Shown here in pieces: positions 16,278 through 24,231 of a DNA stretch of 64,000 nucleotides. Within the stretch, counting starts at the first letter, position 1. Each line of letters starts with the position of its first letter. The position numbers and the translations under genes were made by a program. The DNA is from SG-bin7 sp964498095 (GTDB lineage Bacteria; Bdellovibrionota; Bdellovibrionia; Bdellovibrionales; SG-bin7): positions 124,001 to 188,000 of the forward strand of contig CAZCFY010000002.1 in NCBI GenBank assembly GCA_964498095.1, written 5' to 3'. Below the pieces are notes generated by a model. The model worked only from the letters and a program-made list of their open reading frames with translations, ran no database searches and was not told where the DNA came from.

Positions 16278-18276
16278 ATGTAAGAAATGTAATACAGAGA
16301 TAAAACCTCACCTCGTCGCAGGTGAACTTTGTTTTGCGTGTGTAACGCGAAAGTCGGGCCGCTCTAGCCGTTTACGCCGGTTGATGAGCACGTCGCTTGT
16401 TGACGTCGGTCCTGGCGGAAACTGTATCTATTGCCGGTTACCTTTTGAAAACAACCGTATCGGAGTCTTTTTATCCGACGGAAAAATTTGTGAGGGCTGT
16501 GCCCGCGCATTGGAGGAGTATAGTGCAAAAACCTTTGAAGGTATTGTACAGTCGCTGCCTTCAGAATGGCTCTTAAAATCCTCCGGCCGTATTATGGGCC
16601 CTTTTACTTTGGCGGATGTCGAAAAAAAATTAATGGCCAGCGAAGTCGTTCCGTTAGATGAAGTATCAAGACCCTTTGAGCGCTGGAAATATTTACGTGA
16701 CGAAGTTGCTTTCGCCAAAACGATCGAACTTATCCGCTTACGCGGCTTAGGGCGCCCCGAGGATACCGGCACAAATACTCAAGTGGACCGGCACACAAGC
16801 GATTTTACAATCACTCAAGAGGGCGCGCAAACTGGTTCGCTGACTGATCCCATAGATGGAAATCTTATTGATGTGCAGGCCCGTGTTGTTCCTATCGAAG
16901 CGCAAAGTGCGCCGGCGAACGTGACCTCCTATGGCTTTACGGGCGATGCGGCCGTACAGGCCAATATTAAAAGATCTTCACGGTTGATGTGGTTTGTTCC
17001 TGTTATCGTCGCCATTGGATTTGCCGCGATTTTTGTTGTCACTAGTCGTAAAACTCCCATGCGTGCGGCAACCTTTGAAGAATTATACCGTCAGGGCGTG
17101 GAGGCGCAAGAGTCCGCCGATCATATGTCGGCGTTAAAAAGTTTTCGTGCGGCCCTTCTACTGCGCCCCCAAGATGCTGATACGGGTTTAAAGGCGGCGG
17201 CTCTAATGGTTTATTTTGAGGGCCAAACAGCCGAAGCGACGCGAATTATTAATTCGATATTGGAAAGGGAGCATTCTCCAAGCGTGGTTAAGGAAGCTAA
17301 CGTTGTTTTAGCGTTAGCCCGAATGCAGGATAGCGAATTTTCTTCGGCGCAAGAGCGAGTGGTGGAAGCGTTAAAACTGGACCGCGGTTACGGACCGGCA
17401 CTTATTAATAAGGCTTTTTTAGACGCAAAAGCGGATAAATACCAAGATGCTATCGATAGTTTGGCCCAAATTCACGAAGCGGCCACCAGTAATATCTATT
17501 CACTAAAAAATATTTTATTGGCTACGTTACTTTTGCGTCAAGGAGACGCGGCGGCAAGCCAAGCGGAATTTAAGCGGTCGTTTGAAATTTCCTCGCGCTA
17601 TGCGGCCGCTAATCAGGAATTCGCCCAAGAGGCGCGTTTACTTTCCGTGGTAGGAAAGTTTAAAACCGAAAAAAAATTGGAAAATGTGGAAATGGTTTTG
17701 GATTTAGATCCGGAAATAAATTTTCAATTCATACCCGATGTCTTGGTGTACCCACGTATCGTCGAATGGAATTTATTATTAAAATGGTGTGAAGAGGCTG
17801 TTCGCGCCTCACCAAAATCAGCCATGAACTCAGGACTTCTGGGGCTTTGTTTTATGCGCGCAAACCGTAATGATGAAGCGCGCAAGCAATTCAGTGAGGC
17901 TATGTTACAGAGTCCGACGGATAATTTATTGGCGGCGGTCTATGGGTATTTCCTTTTAAGTAGTGGCAACGATGAGGCGGCCCGCGCCGTATTAAGAGCC
18001 GGATTAAAGGAGAATAATGCCAAATTGCCAGTGCTATTGCGGGCCCGAGAGTGTATGCGCTCGTCGAATTGGAACTGTGCCCGCGAAAATTATGAATTCG
18101 TCGCAAAGGCCAACCCCCGCGATTTAAGTGCCCTTGCCGGACTGGCGGAAACTTATTGGCGCATGAATGAGTCAGTGAAAGCCAACGAGTGGTTGTCGAA
18201 GGGGCTTGCAATTTCAAATCGCTATAAACCGCTCTTATGGTTGAAAAAGGAAATTGGCCGTGGTCAGGGCAAATAA
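16264..18276 (+). CDS. Double zinc-ribbon / GYF / TPR membrane protein, probable ATT start
   Basis: Starting from ATT 16264 the protein has 670 residues: a zinc ribbon C6-x2-C9...C23-x2-C26, a second C54-x2-C57...C76-x2-C79, a GYF_2-like domain (about 100-150, WLLKSSGRIMGPFTLADV), a Pro/Gln-rich linker, one membrane helix (about 242-262) and TPR repeats (about 270-665), predicted periplasmic. The frame is open from 16252 and has no ATG, GTG or TTG before TTG 16381, which would delete the first ribbon. A GGGGG lies 6 nt before the ATT. The ribbon-GYF-membrane order recalls GltJ/AgmX of the gliding machinery, but GYF/TPR proteins are common, so the role is inference. Confidence 0.75.
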   Translation: MSTTKCKKCNTEIKPHLVAGELCFACVTRKSGRSSRLRRLMSTSLVDVGPGGNCIYCRLPFENNRIGVFLSDGKICEGCARALEEYSAKTFEGIVQSLPSEWLLKSSGRIMGPFTLADVEKKLMASEVVPLDEVSRPFERWKYLRDEVAFAKTIELIRLRGLGRPEDTGTNTQVDRHTSDFTITQEGAQTGSLTDPIDGNLIDVQARVVPIEAQSAPANVTSYGFTGDAAVQANIKRSSRLMWFVPVIVAIGFAAIFVVTSRKTPMRAATFEELYRQGVEAQESADHMSALKSFRAALLLRPQDADTGLKAAALMVYFEGQTAEATRIINSILEREHSPSVVKEANVVLALARMQDSEFSSAQERVVEALKLDRGYGPALINKAFLDAKADKYQDAIDSLAQIHEAATSNIYSLKNILLATLLLRQGDAAASQAEFKRSFEISSRYAAANQEFAQEARLLSVVGKFKTEKKLENVEMVLDLDPEINFQFIPDVLVYPRIVEWNLLLKWCEEAVRASPKSAMNSGLLGLCFMRANRNDEARKQFSEAMLQSPTDNLLAAVYGYFLLSSGNDEAARAVLRAGLKENNAKLPVLLRARECMRSSNWNCARENYEFVAKANPRDLSALAGLAETYWRMNESVKANEWLSKGLAISNRYKPLLWLKKEIGRGQGK

Positions 18277-18988
18277 AGTTCTGCCACTTTTAATTATCAC
18301 CTTATTAGGTTGTCAAAAGGAAGCTGAGCCCACTGGCCAAGAGCGCTCAGGGTACGAACCCGTAAACCTTACGCGGGCCATCACCGACGTTATGCTGCCG
18401 GCAGAGCTTTGGGACCGCATGGAATCAATTTATCATACGACACAAACCACTGGTTTTGGCAGCGCCGGTGAAAAAAAAGAAGCGGCCGCAGAAAACGGGA
18501 AAAAAGAAGGCATTGCTACGAAAGTAGAAATTCCAACCCAATACATGGCATTGAAGGCCTATTTAACGGAAAAGGATGTTGATGCGTTGGGTGGAAAAAA
18601 TTTTGAACTTACATTTGGTTTGGGTGGCGGTGAGTTGGATTTAAAAAATTTCGTAAAGAAAGGTAAAAAGCAATTTACCTTCGCACTTGAAATGGAAGAA
18701 CAGTTTTCAAAAAAAGATACCCTAAAAGTTTATTTCTTGAGTAATTCTAAATCAGCTAAGTTAGGAGCTACGGAGTGGGGCGCCGGCTGCTTTAAATATA
18801 TGGATGTTACGAACTATTTTACGAGAACTTTGTCAGGAAAGGGTGTTCTCGTGAGTGCCGCCGATCTTCGCTATTTGCGGGTTTTAGCGGGCTCATTCTT
18901 TTTTGTACTTAATAAAAATAACTCTCTTTATCTTGCGCAACTCAAAGTCACTGATTCGCGTTACAAAAATATATACTGTCGCGGCTAA
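18260..18988 (+). CDS. Lipoprotein of unknown function
   Basis: The 242-residue protein starts at GTG 18260, well spaced (6 nt) from AAGGAAA; a TTG at 18254 would leave no spacing. The signal peptide ends in a lipobox ITLLGC (Cys about residue 17). The mature part has a charged, Ala/Lys-rich linker and then a beta-rich region without recognisable motifs; C-terminal Cys residues (GCFKY, IYC) may pair. It overlaps the preceding TPR gene by 17 bp and ends the long operon. Confidence 0.7.
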   Translation: MVRANKVLPLLIITLLGCQKEAEPTGQERSGYEPVNLTRAITDVMLPAELWDRMESIYHTTQTTGFGSAGEKKEAAAENGKKEGIATKVEIPTQYMALKAYLTEKDVDALGGKNFELTFGLGGGELDLKNFVKKGKKQFTFALEMEEQFSKKDTLKVYFLSNSKSAKLGATEWGAGCFKYMDVTNYFTRTLSGKGVLVSAADLRYLRVLAGSFFFVLNKNNSLYLAQLKVTDSRYKNIYCRG

Positions 18989-18994
18989 AAAAAT

Positions 18995-19139
18995 TGCCCC
19001 AAAAACTCTGCTCAAATATCCCAGAATTCCCCATAAAATAAAAAAATACCTGTAACTATTACCTTAACTTATCGAAACTCATAAGTGGCACTGGTGTTGC
19101 ACCTATAAAGTTAACAATTGCTAATAATTTTTTGGGGCA
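18995..19139. repeat. 11-bp inverted repeat bracketing the sigma-54 promoter
   Basis: TGCCCCAAAAA (18995-19005) and TTTTTGGGGCA (19129-19139) are perfect reverse complements 123 bp apart. The left arm lies just behind the lipoprotein stop and the right arm just before the GAGGTGA ribosome binding site of the receiver gene. The arms could pair only in read-through transcripts, not in the sigma-54 transcript, which begins between them. Confidence 0.55.
19086..19101 (+). promoter_or_regulatory. Sigma-54 promoter
   Basis: TGGCAC (19086-19091), five bases, TTGCA (19097-19101) is a full -24/-12 match with the GG and GC dinucleotides exactly 10 bases apart. Transcription would start near 19112 and give a leader of about 43 nt before the receiver gene. 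An NtrC-type activator gene lies 3.6 kb downstream. Confidence 0.85.
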
Positions 19140-19154
19140 GCGTGAGGTGACGTC

Positions 19155-19586
19155 ATGAAATCAAGTTTACACCCGGTAGATCCGAGGGAAGTAAAAAACA
19201 TTTTGATAGTCGAAGACGATAAAGACCTTATCGAAGTGTTGAAAATCTTGATGCGCGATGTTTTCCCCACCGCTGAAGTCGAGACGGCAACCAATATTGA
19301 GGAGGCAATTCGTCTCCTGAGTCCAGGCCGCTCGCGACCAATCTACACGCCGTATGATTTGGTTTACGCCGATATTTTCTTAAGTGGCCCGGGCACTGGT
19401 CTCGACATACTTCGCTTATGCCGTACAGTATATCCCGGTTTGCACTTACTCTTGAGTTCAGCGATGCCCCGTAGTCAACTCGCAAATTTACTGAGAGGAG
19501 AGGAAGTTCCAACGAATTATTTGGAAAAGCCATTTTCACTAGAGGACTGCAAGGAAAAAATTAAGTCCGCAGTTTACAGAAACTAA
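19155..19586 (+). CDS. Single-domain response regulator
   Basis: The 143-residue protein is a stand-alone receiver: acidic pocket ED-D at 20-22, phospho-acceptor D73 in YADIFLSG, Ser 101/102 in place of the usual Thr, and K125 in LEKPF. It has no output domain, so it probably acts by protein contact or as a phosphate relay or sink. It is the first gene behind the sigma-54 promoter and has a GAGGTGA ribosome binding site. A hybrid kinase and an Hpt protein are encoded close by. Confidence 0.9.
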   Translation: MKSSLHPVDPREVKNILIVEDDKDLIEVLKILMRDVFPTAEVETATNIEEAIRLLSPGRSRPIYTPYDLVYADIFLSGPGTGLDILRLCRTVYPGLHLLLSSAMPRSQLANLLRGEEVPTNYLEKPFSLEDCKEKIKSAVYRN

Positions 19587-19603
19587 GCAGGGAGGAGTTC
19601 ACA

Positions 19604-19807
19604 ATGCCTATATTTTTAATCGCCAGTGTAAACTATATCTTGTCATCGGCGGCAAACGCCGCCTGCACCTTGGAGGTGAATCCACTCTCAGGTTTGTTCT
19701 CTAAAGCGGCGTTGGCAGTTTTGGTGGTTTCGGGCGAAATCACCCTGCTCGTACTATTATATTATTGGCAAGTACTACAAAAAAATGGAATTGAATCAGG
19801 CTATTAA
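19604..19807 (+). CDS. Small membrane protein of unknown function
   Basis: The 67-residue protein has a strong ribosome binding site (GGGAGGAG). The N-terminal 18 residues resemble a signal peptide ending SSAANA|A, and a membrane helix follows (about residues 37-57). It lies 17 bp behind the receiver gene in the sigma-54 operon. No family is recognised; a small envelope partner or stress peptide is possible. Confidence 0.6.
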   Translation: MPIFLIASVNYILSSAANAACTLEVNPLSGLFSKAALAVLVVSGEITLLVLLYYWQVLQKNGIESGY

Positions 19808-19822
19808 AAACAAGGAGGAAAT

Positions 19823-20116
19823 ATGGCCATGCAGATCAACGAATTGAGTAATAGCGAAAAGCGGGTAGCTTTGGACCTTTGTTTAAGGATGTTACGGGCG
19901 GTAAATCTGGAGTCCGAAACCTGGGTTGGCAGCTATTACGGTGGACCGTGCTTATACGAAAACGAAATAAATAATTTTTTATTAGACTGTCGCCGTGTAC
20001 TCAATGAAATGAATTTTGGTGTAAAGGAACACGCGTTAACGGAGTATGACAAACTAGTGGAGAGATATAAATTATGGGACGGGAATCAATTCGAGTCCAT
20101 GACTCTGACAACATGA
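19823..20116 (+). CDS. Small cytoplasmic protein of unknown function
   Basis: The 97-residue mostly helical protein has three Cys and an ideal AAGGAGG ribosome binding site. It sits between the small membrane protein and the HPF-receiver gene and overlaps the latter by 43 bp, so translation is probably coupled. I recognise no domain. Confidence 0.6.
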   Translation: MAMQINELSNSEKRVALDLCLRMLRAVNLESETWVGSYYGGPCLYENEINNFLLDCRRVLNEMNFGVKEHALTEYDKLVERYKLWDGNQFESMTLTT

Positions 20117-20865
20117 CGGTAACCTACGGAGGCAAGAAGCTTCAGAAGAGCCAGCTTGAGGGTGTTACCCGCCATTTAAACAGTCTCTTGCAGTGGTGTC
20201 CGTGCACAAGTTATTTGTCGGCAGACATTCAAGAAGTGGGTGATGAGTTCAAACTCGAAGTCACTGTGGCCTCGCAAGGGGTAATCTTCGAAAGCCAAAA
20301 GCAGGGGCATGAGTTTGATCATGTGGTGTCAGCGGCAAGTAAGGAGCTTTCAGCGCAAATAAAAGAGTGGCGCAACCGCCGCTTTTTCGAGCGGCCCGGC
20401 CGTGTCCTAATAATTGATGACGATCCTGACGCGATTGCAGTGCTGGAGCGCTGTTTTCAAAAGTTGGGGTGGAAGTGCAACTCAATGAGTAGTGGTACCG
20501 AACTTATCAGAGAACTTCCGCAAATTCCGCGGGAGTATAATCTTTTAGTGATAGATATTATAATGCCGATTCTTGACGGCATGGGAACTCTCGCGGCGGT
20601 GGAAAAGCTAGTTGAAAAGTCTTACAACTATGGAGCATGGCGCGACGTCAAGTTGCCGTTTGTCACGTATTCCGTAAAACCAGAAAAGGACCTCAACCCC
20701 ATGAAAGTCTCAAGTTGCTTTTATTACCTTGGGCATTTGCAGAAGGGCGGAAGCATGGCCGAAATGGAAAATACCATCCGCACATTGTTGATGTCTATCG
20801 AGGATACGGCAAGCTGCCCAGCGCCCACGTCCCAATTAAAGAACGTTGTTAATAGTCTCGAGTAG
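20074..20865 (+). CDS. HPF/RaiA-like ribosome-hibernation domain fused to a receiver domain
   Basis: Residues about 14-102 follow the beta-alpha-beta-beta-beta-alpha plan of the hibernation factors HPF/RaiA: MTVTYGG, helix KSQLEGVTRHLNSLL, strand SYLSADIQEVGD, strands FKLEVTVASQGVIFES, then GHEFDHVVSAASKEL, which lines up with the last helix of HPF. Residues about 108-242 are a receiver with D115-D117, phospho-acceptor D161 (VIDIIMP), T198 and a probable K224. ATG 20074 has GGAGAG upstream; ATG 20113 is the alternative. Phosphorylation may control 30S binding. The HPF call is by pattern only. Confidence 0.72.
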   Translation: MGRESIRVHDSDNMTVTYGGKKLQKSQLEGVTRHLNSLLQWCPCTSYLSADIQEVGDEFKLEVTVASQGVIFESQKQGHEFDHVVSAASKELSAQIKEWRNRRFFERPGRVLIIDDDPDAIAVLERCFQKLGWKCNSMSSGTELIRELPQIPREYNLLVIDIIMPILDGMGTLAAVEKLVEKSYNYGAWRDVKLPFVTYSVKPEKDLNPMKVSSCFYYLGHLQKGGSMAEMENTIRTLLMSIEDTASCPAPTSQLKNVVNSLE

Positions 20866-22581
20866 CGAATTTTGATTTATGGGTTTATCCAGACGGCAGA
20901 CAAAGTTGGATAAATCCTTGTTCGTGCCCGCCGTCAAGGCCACGATGGGTGTAAGGCTTTTGTTATGACTTAGTTGCCAAGTTTGAATTCGCCGGGCGGC
21001 ATCGACGCCATCCATTATGGGCATTTGTATATCCATCAATATAAGGTCAAAATTTTCGCTCTTAACTTTAGAAAGTGCGAGTTCACCACCGCTGGCATGA
21101 CTTACTTTGTAGTTCGCAAATGGAGATAGAAGACCCGAGACGACCATTAAATTGTCAACACTATCATCCACGCACAAAATTTTCACTTCCTCGCTCTTGT
21201 CTTTGAGAACTGGTTTTTCATTTTGTAGCTCGACGGGTTTACCTCTCTCTAGCTCCAATATAAAGCTGAATCGGCTGCCGAAGTCTTTTCGGCTATCGAC
21301 TCGAATCTGCCCGCCCATCGCTCTTACGATTTGTTGCGCGATGGATAATCCCAAACCTGTTCCGCCACGTTTCTCTTGGAGGGGCTTGCCAACTTGAACG
21401 AAGGGATCAAATAACCGGCCCATATCCTCTTGATCAATCCCGGTGCCTGTGTCGGAAACTTCAAAAAATATGCGCTCTCTAGCGTTGTGAGGCTCTAACC
21501 TTTTAACCCACAATTTTACCACGCCGACGTCGGTAAAGCGAATGGCGTTACTTATAAAGTTGTCTAGGACTTGGCCAATGCGTAACGAGTCGCCCTTTAA
21601 AAACTTCGGAGTATTTATGTCAAAATTAAGTTCAAAGCGTAGGTCCTTTTCGTCCGCCTTGATTTGTGCTGCGGCGGCAATGCGCTTAATAAAAGGAAGG
21701 ACCTCAAACGTTTCGATTTGTAATGGAACATTTCCTGTTTCCAGCCGCGAAAAATCCAGTAAATCGTTAATTAGATTTAATAGTCGGTTACTCGTATGCC
21801 TTAAGGTATCAACGTATTTAGCTTGCTCAGGTGTCAGCGGCGTTGCTTGTAATAAGTCAGGCATCGCCGTAACGACATTCAGCGGATTACGGATCTCGTG
21901 ACTGACACTTGCGAAAAAATTAGTTTTGGATTTTGTCACTTTTAGAATCTTATCGTTTGCGGCCTTCATACTTGACGTCAATTTAATGTGACGGATTAAA
22001 ACTGCGGCGGTTAATAAGGAAAGAAAAATATTTAAAATAAAAAGATATTTTCGCAAAGTCGCCTTTTCGATAATTTCCTGATGGCTAACAAGATCATACT
22101 TTTCGACGGCAAGATTGGCCGTATCCAGCACTTCTCGGTTTAAGGCCATAATTTCTTCCTGATAGGCGGGCGAGTTATCGCGGTAGCTGGCTTTTGTAAA
22201 GAGTTGGTTCATCAATATAATTTGTTTAGACAAAAGATCGGCGATTTCGCGCGTAGGTGCCGGCGGAATTTTTACTGTTACAACGTGTTCATAGTCATAG
22301 GTGATTTCTCCGCCATAGAGCAAAGTGCGGGCGGAATCCTGAAAGCGCTGGTAGTGGTCTCGGGGAATTGAAGAATTTTCTTTTTGCGCTTTAAATATGT
22401 CGACGAGGACTTGTTGGCTTAACATCCTTTGGCGGCCTGATAAGTTGATCAAGTAATTATTTTCTAAATCTTTCTTTGAGTAAATGCGCCCAAGATGAAA
22501 GTTAAATGCCACGGAAATTAAAAGAATGACGGGAATTAATGTCGAAACATACCGTGATGATAACGTTTTTAGTTTTCCCAT
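20836..22581 (-). CDS. Hybrid sensor histidine kinase with PilJ/NarX-like sensor and receiver domain
   Basis: The 581-residue inner-membrane kinase has two membrane helices (about 11-28 and 178-197). Between them is a PilJ/type-IV-pili-MCP-like sensor with NLSGRQRMLSQQ (about 47-58), the motif of NarX-like sensors. Then follow HisKA (SHEIRNPL, H228), HATPase (N-box around N341, DTGTG 377-381, GGTGLGLS about 407-413) and a C-terminal receiver (D517 in ILMDIQMP). As a hybrid it needs an Hpt, which is encoded at 24184-24498. Its 3' end overlaps the HPF-receiver gene antisense by 30 bp. Confidence 0.92.
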   Translation of the reverse strand: MGKLKTLSSRYVSTLIPVILLISVAFNFHLGRIYSKKDLENNYLINLSGRQRMLSQQVLVDIFKAQKENSSIPRDHYQRFQDSARTLLYGGEITYDYEHVVTVKIPPAPTREIADLLSKQIILMNQLFTKASYRDNSPAYQEEIMALNREVLDTANLAVEKYDLVSHQEIIEKATLRKYLFILNIFLSLLTAAVLIRHIKLTSSMKAANDKILKVTKSKTNFFASVSHEIRNPLNVVTAMPDLLQATPLTPEQAKYVDTLRHTSNRLLNLINDLLDFSRLETGNVPLQIETFEVLPFIKRIAAAAQIKADEKDLRFELNFDINTPKFLKGDSLRIGQVLDNFISNAIRFTDVGVVKLWVKRLEPHNARERIFFEVSDTGTGIDQEDMGRLFDPFVQVGKPLQEKRGGTGLGLSIAQQIVRAMGGQIRVDSRKDFGSRFSFILELERGKPVELQNEKPVLKDKSEEVKILCVDDSVDNLMVVSGLLSPFANYKVSHASGGELALSKVKSENFDLILMDIQMPIMDGVDAARRIQTWQLSHNKSLTPIVALTAGTNKDLSNFVCRLDKPINQNSLLETINNVL

Positions 22582-22594
22582 ACTAGTTTTTTGC

Positions 22595-22612
22595 CTCTGC
22601 AAGTTTGCAGAG
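22595..22612 (-). promoter_or_regulatory. Perfect palindrome over the hybrid-kinase ribosome binding site
   Basis: CTCTGCAA-GT-TTGCAGAG lies 13 bp before the kinase ATG. On the coding strand its right arm contains AGAGG, the only plausible ribosome binding site, so a hairpin could hide it. As DNA it could equally be an operator for a dimeric repressor. Confidence 0.5.
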
Positions 22613-22746
22613 TCAACAATGGTTAGGGATTCTTAATTATCTTCCCGCCGGGGGCATATTGCCCCTGTCGTGTCTATAATTTGCCCGTGTAAATTTTTTT
22701 GAAAATTAGTCTTTATTTGCGAATCAATTGGGGTTAATTTCGCGAC

Positions 22747-24231
22747 ATGTTTGAAATACTACCCCACGATAAAACACTCAGCAGCACAACAGGGATCTGG
22801 ACCGATAAAGCCACTAAAATAGCTATAATCGATGATGACCGCGACCTGTTGGAATTATTAAAAGTTTACTTCGAGCGTCGAGGATTCACGGTAAACACGT
22901 ATAACGTGCCAGCCGCGGCGATAGAGGACATAGAGAAGAAGACATTTGACCTTGTCTTATGTGATCTATGGATGCCGGAAATGAATGGTAATGATTTGGT
23001 TAAGGCGATACGCGCGAAGAACCGAATTTTACCGGTCATAGTCATGACGGCAAATAATACTATTGATTCTGCGATTGAATCATTAAATCTAGGCGCTTTT
23101 GACTATATCACGAAGCCTCTAAATTTAAGTGAACTTGAAGTTATTTCAAAGCGTGCAGTGGCTCAGAGCGAGTTACAGAAGAAGTACGAGTCGCTGCGTG
23201 AAGAACGCGAGAAAGATTCCTTACCCCGTTATGGTACCCTAATTGGTAAGGGCGAGAAAATGCGGGAGCTCTTTGGATTAATGACCCGTATTTGCGATTC
23301 CATTTCGAATGTTCTTATAACGGGAGAAAGTGGTACCGGAAAAGAACTTGTAGCGCGTACTCTGCATAATAAGAGTAAGCGTTTTAAGAGCCCATTTGTG
23401 GCAATAAATTGCGCCGCGATTCCTGCCGAGCTATTGGAGGCCGAACTTTTTGGTCATACCAAGGGCGCTTTCACTGGTGCCGACCGTCTACGCCGGGGTC
23501 TCTTTGAAGAGGCTAATGGCGGATCTATATTTTTAGATGAGATCGGAGAAATGCCGCTGAACTTGCAGGTTAAACTTTTGCGGGTACTCCAGGAAAAGAC
23601 GGTTCGTCCCGTGGGATCTAATATTACTCGCGATTTGGATGTCAGAGTCATCGCCGCCACTAATAAAGACCTGACCAAGGAAGTAAAAGAAAACCGCTTT
23701 CGCGAGGATTTATATTATCGCCTGGCGGTAATGCCACTGCATATCCCGCCTTTGCGTGATAGACCCGAAGACATTCCTTTATTGGCGAAACATTTTTTAG
23801 CTAAATTTAGTCAGTACTCGGATACGCCACGTTCGCACATTGTTGGCTTCTCTGATGAGGCGCTGGCCAAGCTCGTATCCCACCTTTGGCCCGGTAACGT
23901 GCGTGAATTAGAAAACACAATCGAGCGCGCCGTTATTCTTTGTGAAGATAATCTTATCGGTCCCGCGGATATTAGAAACGTTAATGAAAATACCGAGCGT
24001 ACATCAGCCTATCGGGATTTTAATAAACTGCCAAGCATTGCGGATTTGGAAAATGAATACATCAAATTCGTAATGATTAAAACCAACGGTCACCGCGAAA
24101 AGGCTTCGCAGATTCTCGGTATTGATCGAAAAACTTTATACCGTAAATTAAGTCAGTCAGCGGCGGCCGCCACAGCTACAATTTCAGTTGCTAACGGCGG
24201 GAATGCTCCAGAGGCTCAAGTTCCTCATTGA
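22747..24231 (+). CDS. NtrC-family sigma-54-dependent response regulator
   Basis: The 494-residue protein has a receiver (D30-D31, phospho-acceptor D73 in LCDLWMP, T101, K123), an AAA+ domain with Walker A GESGTGKE (193-200), GAFTGA (240-245, the sigma-54 contact loop) and Walker B IFLDE (261-265), and a Fis-type helix-turn-helix (about 435-470: KASQILGIDRKTLYRKL). It would activate sigma-54 promoters such as the one at 19086. Its last 48 bp overlap the Hpt gene on the other strand. Confidence 0.95.
   Translation: MFEILPHDKTLSSTTGIWTDKATKIAIIDDDRDLLELLKVYFERRGFTVNTYNVPAAAIEDIEKKTFDLVLCDLWMPEMNGNDLVKAIRAKNRILPVIVMTANNTIDSAIESLNLGAFDYITKPLNLSELEVISKRAVAQSELQKKYESLREEREKDSLPRYGTLIGKGEKMRELFGLMTRICDSISNVLITGESGTGKELVARTLHNKSKRFKSPFVAINCAAIPAELLEAELFGHTKGAFTGADRLRRGLFEEANGGSIFLDEIGEMPLNLQVKLLRVLQEKTVRPVGSNITRDLDVRVIAATNKDLTKEVKENRFREDLYYRLAVMPLHIPPLRDRPEDIPLLAKHFLAKFSQYSDTPRSHIVGFSDEALAKLVSHLWPGNVRELENTIERAVILCEDNLIGPADIRNVNENTERTSAYRDFNKLPSIADLENEYIKFVMIKTNGHREKASQILGIDRKTLYRKLSQSAAAATATISVANGGNAPEAQVPH

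Noticed and set aside
19604..20116. Toxin-antitoxin pair
   Set aside because: The two small genes sit in a sigma-54 operon, show no toxin or antitoxin motif and are separated by a normal gap; the idea has no support beyond size.
22675..22680. Perfect TATAAT upstream of the NtrC-type gene
   Set aside because: No acceptable -35 lies 16-18 bp upstream, so I did not list it as a promoter, though it may be used with an activator. The nearby GGGGCA-TAT-TGCCCC hairpin (22651-22665) was left out for the same lack of context.
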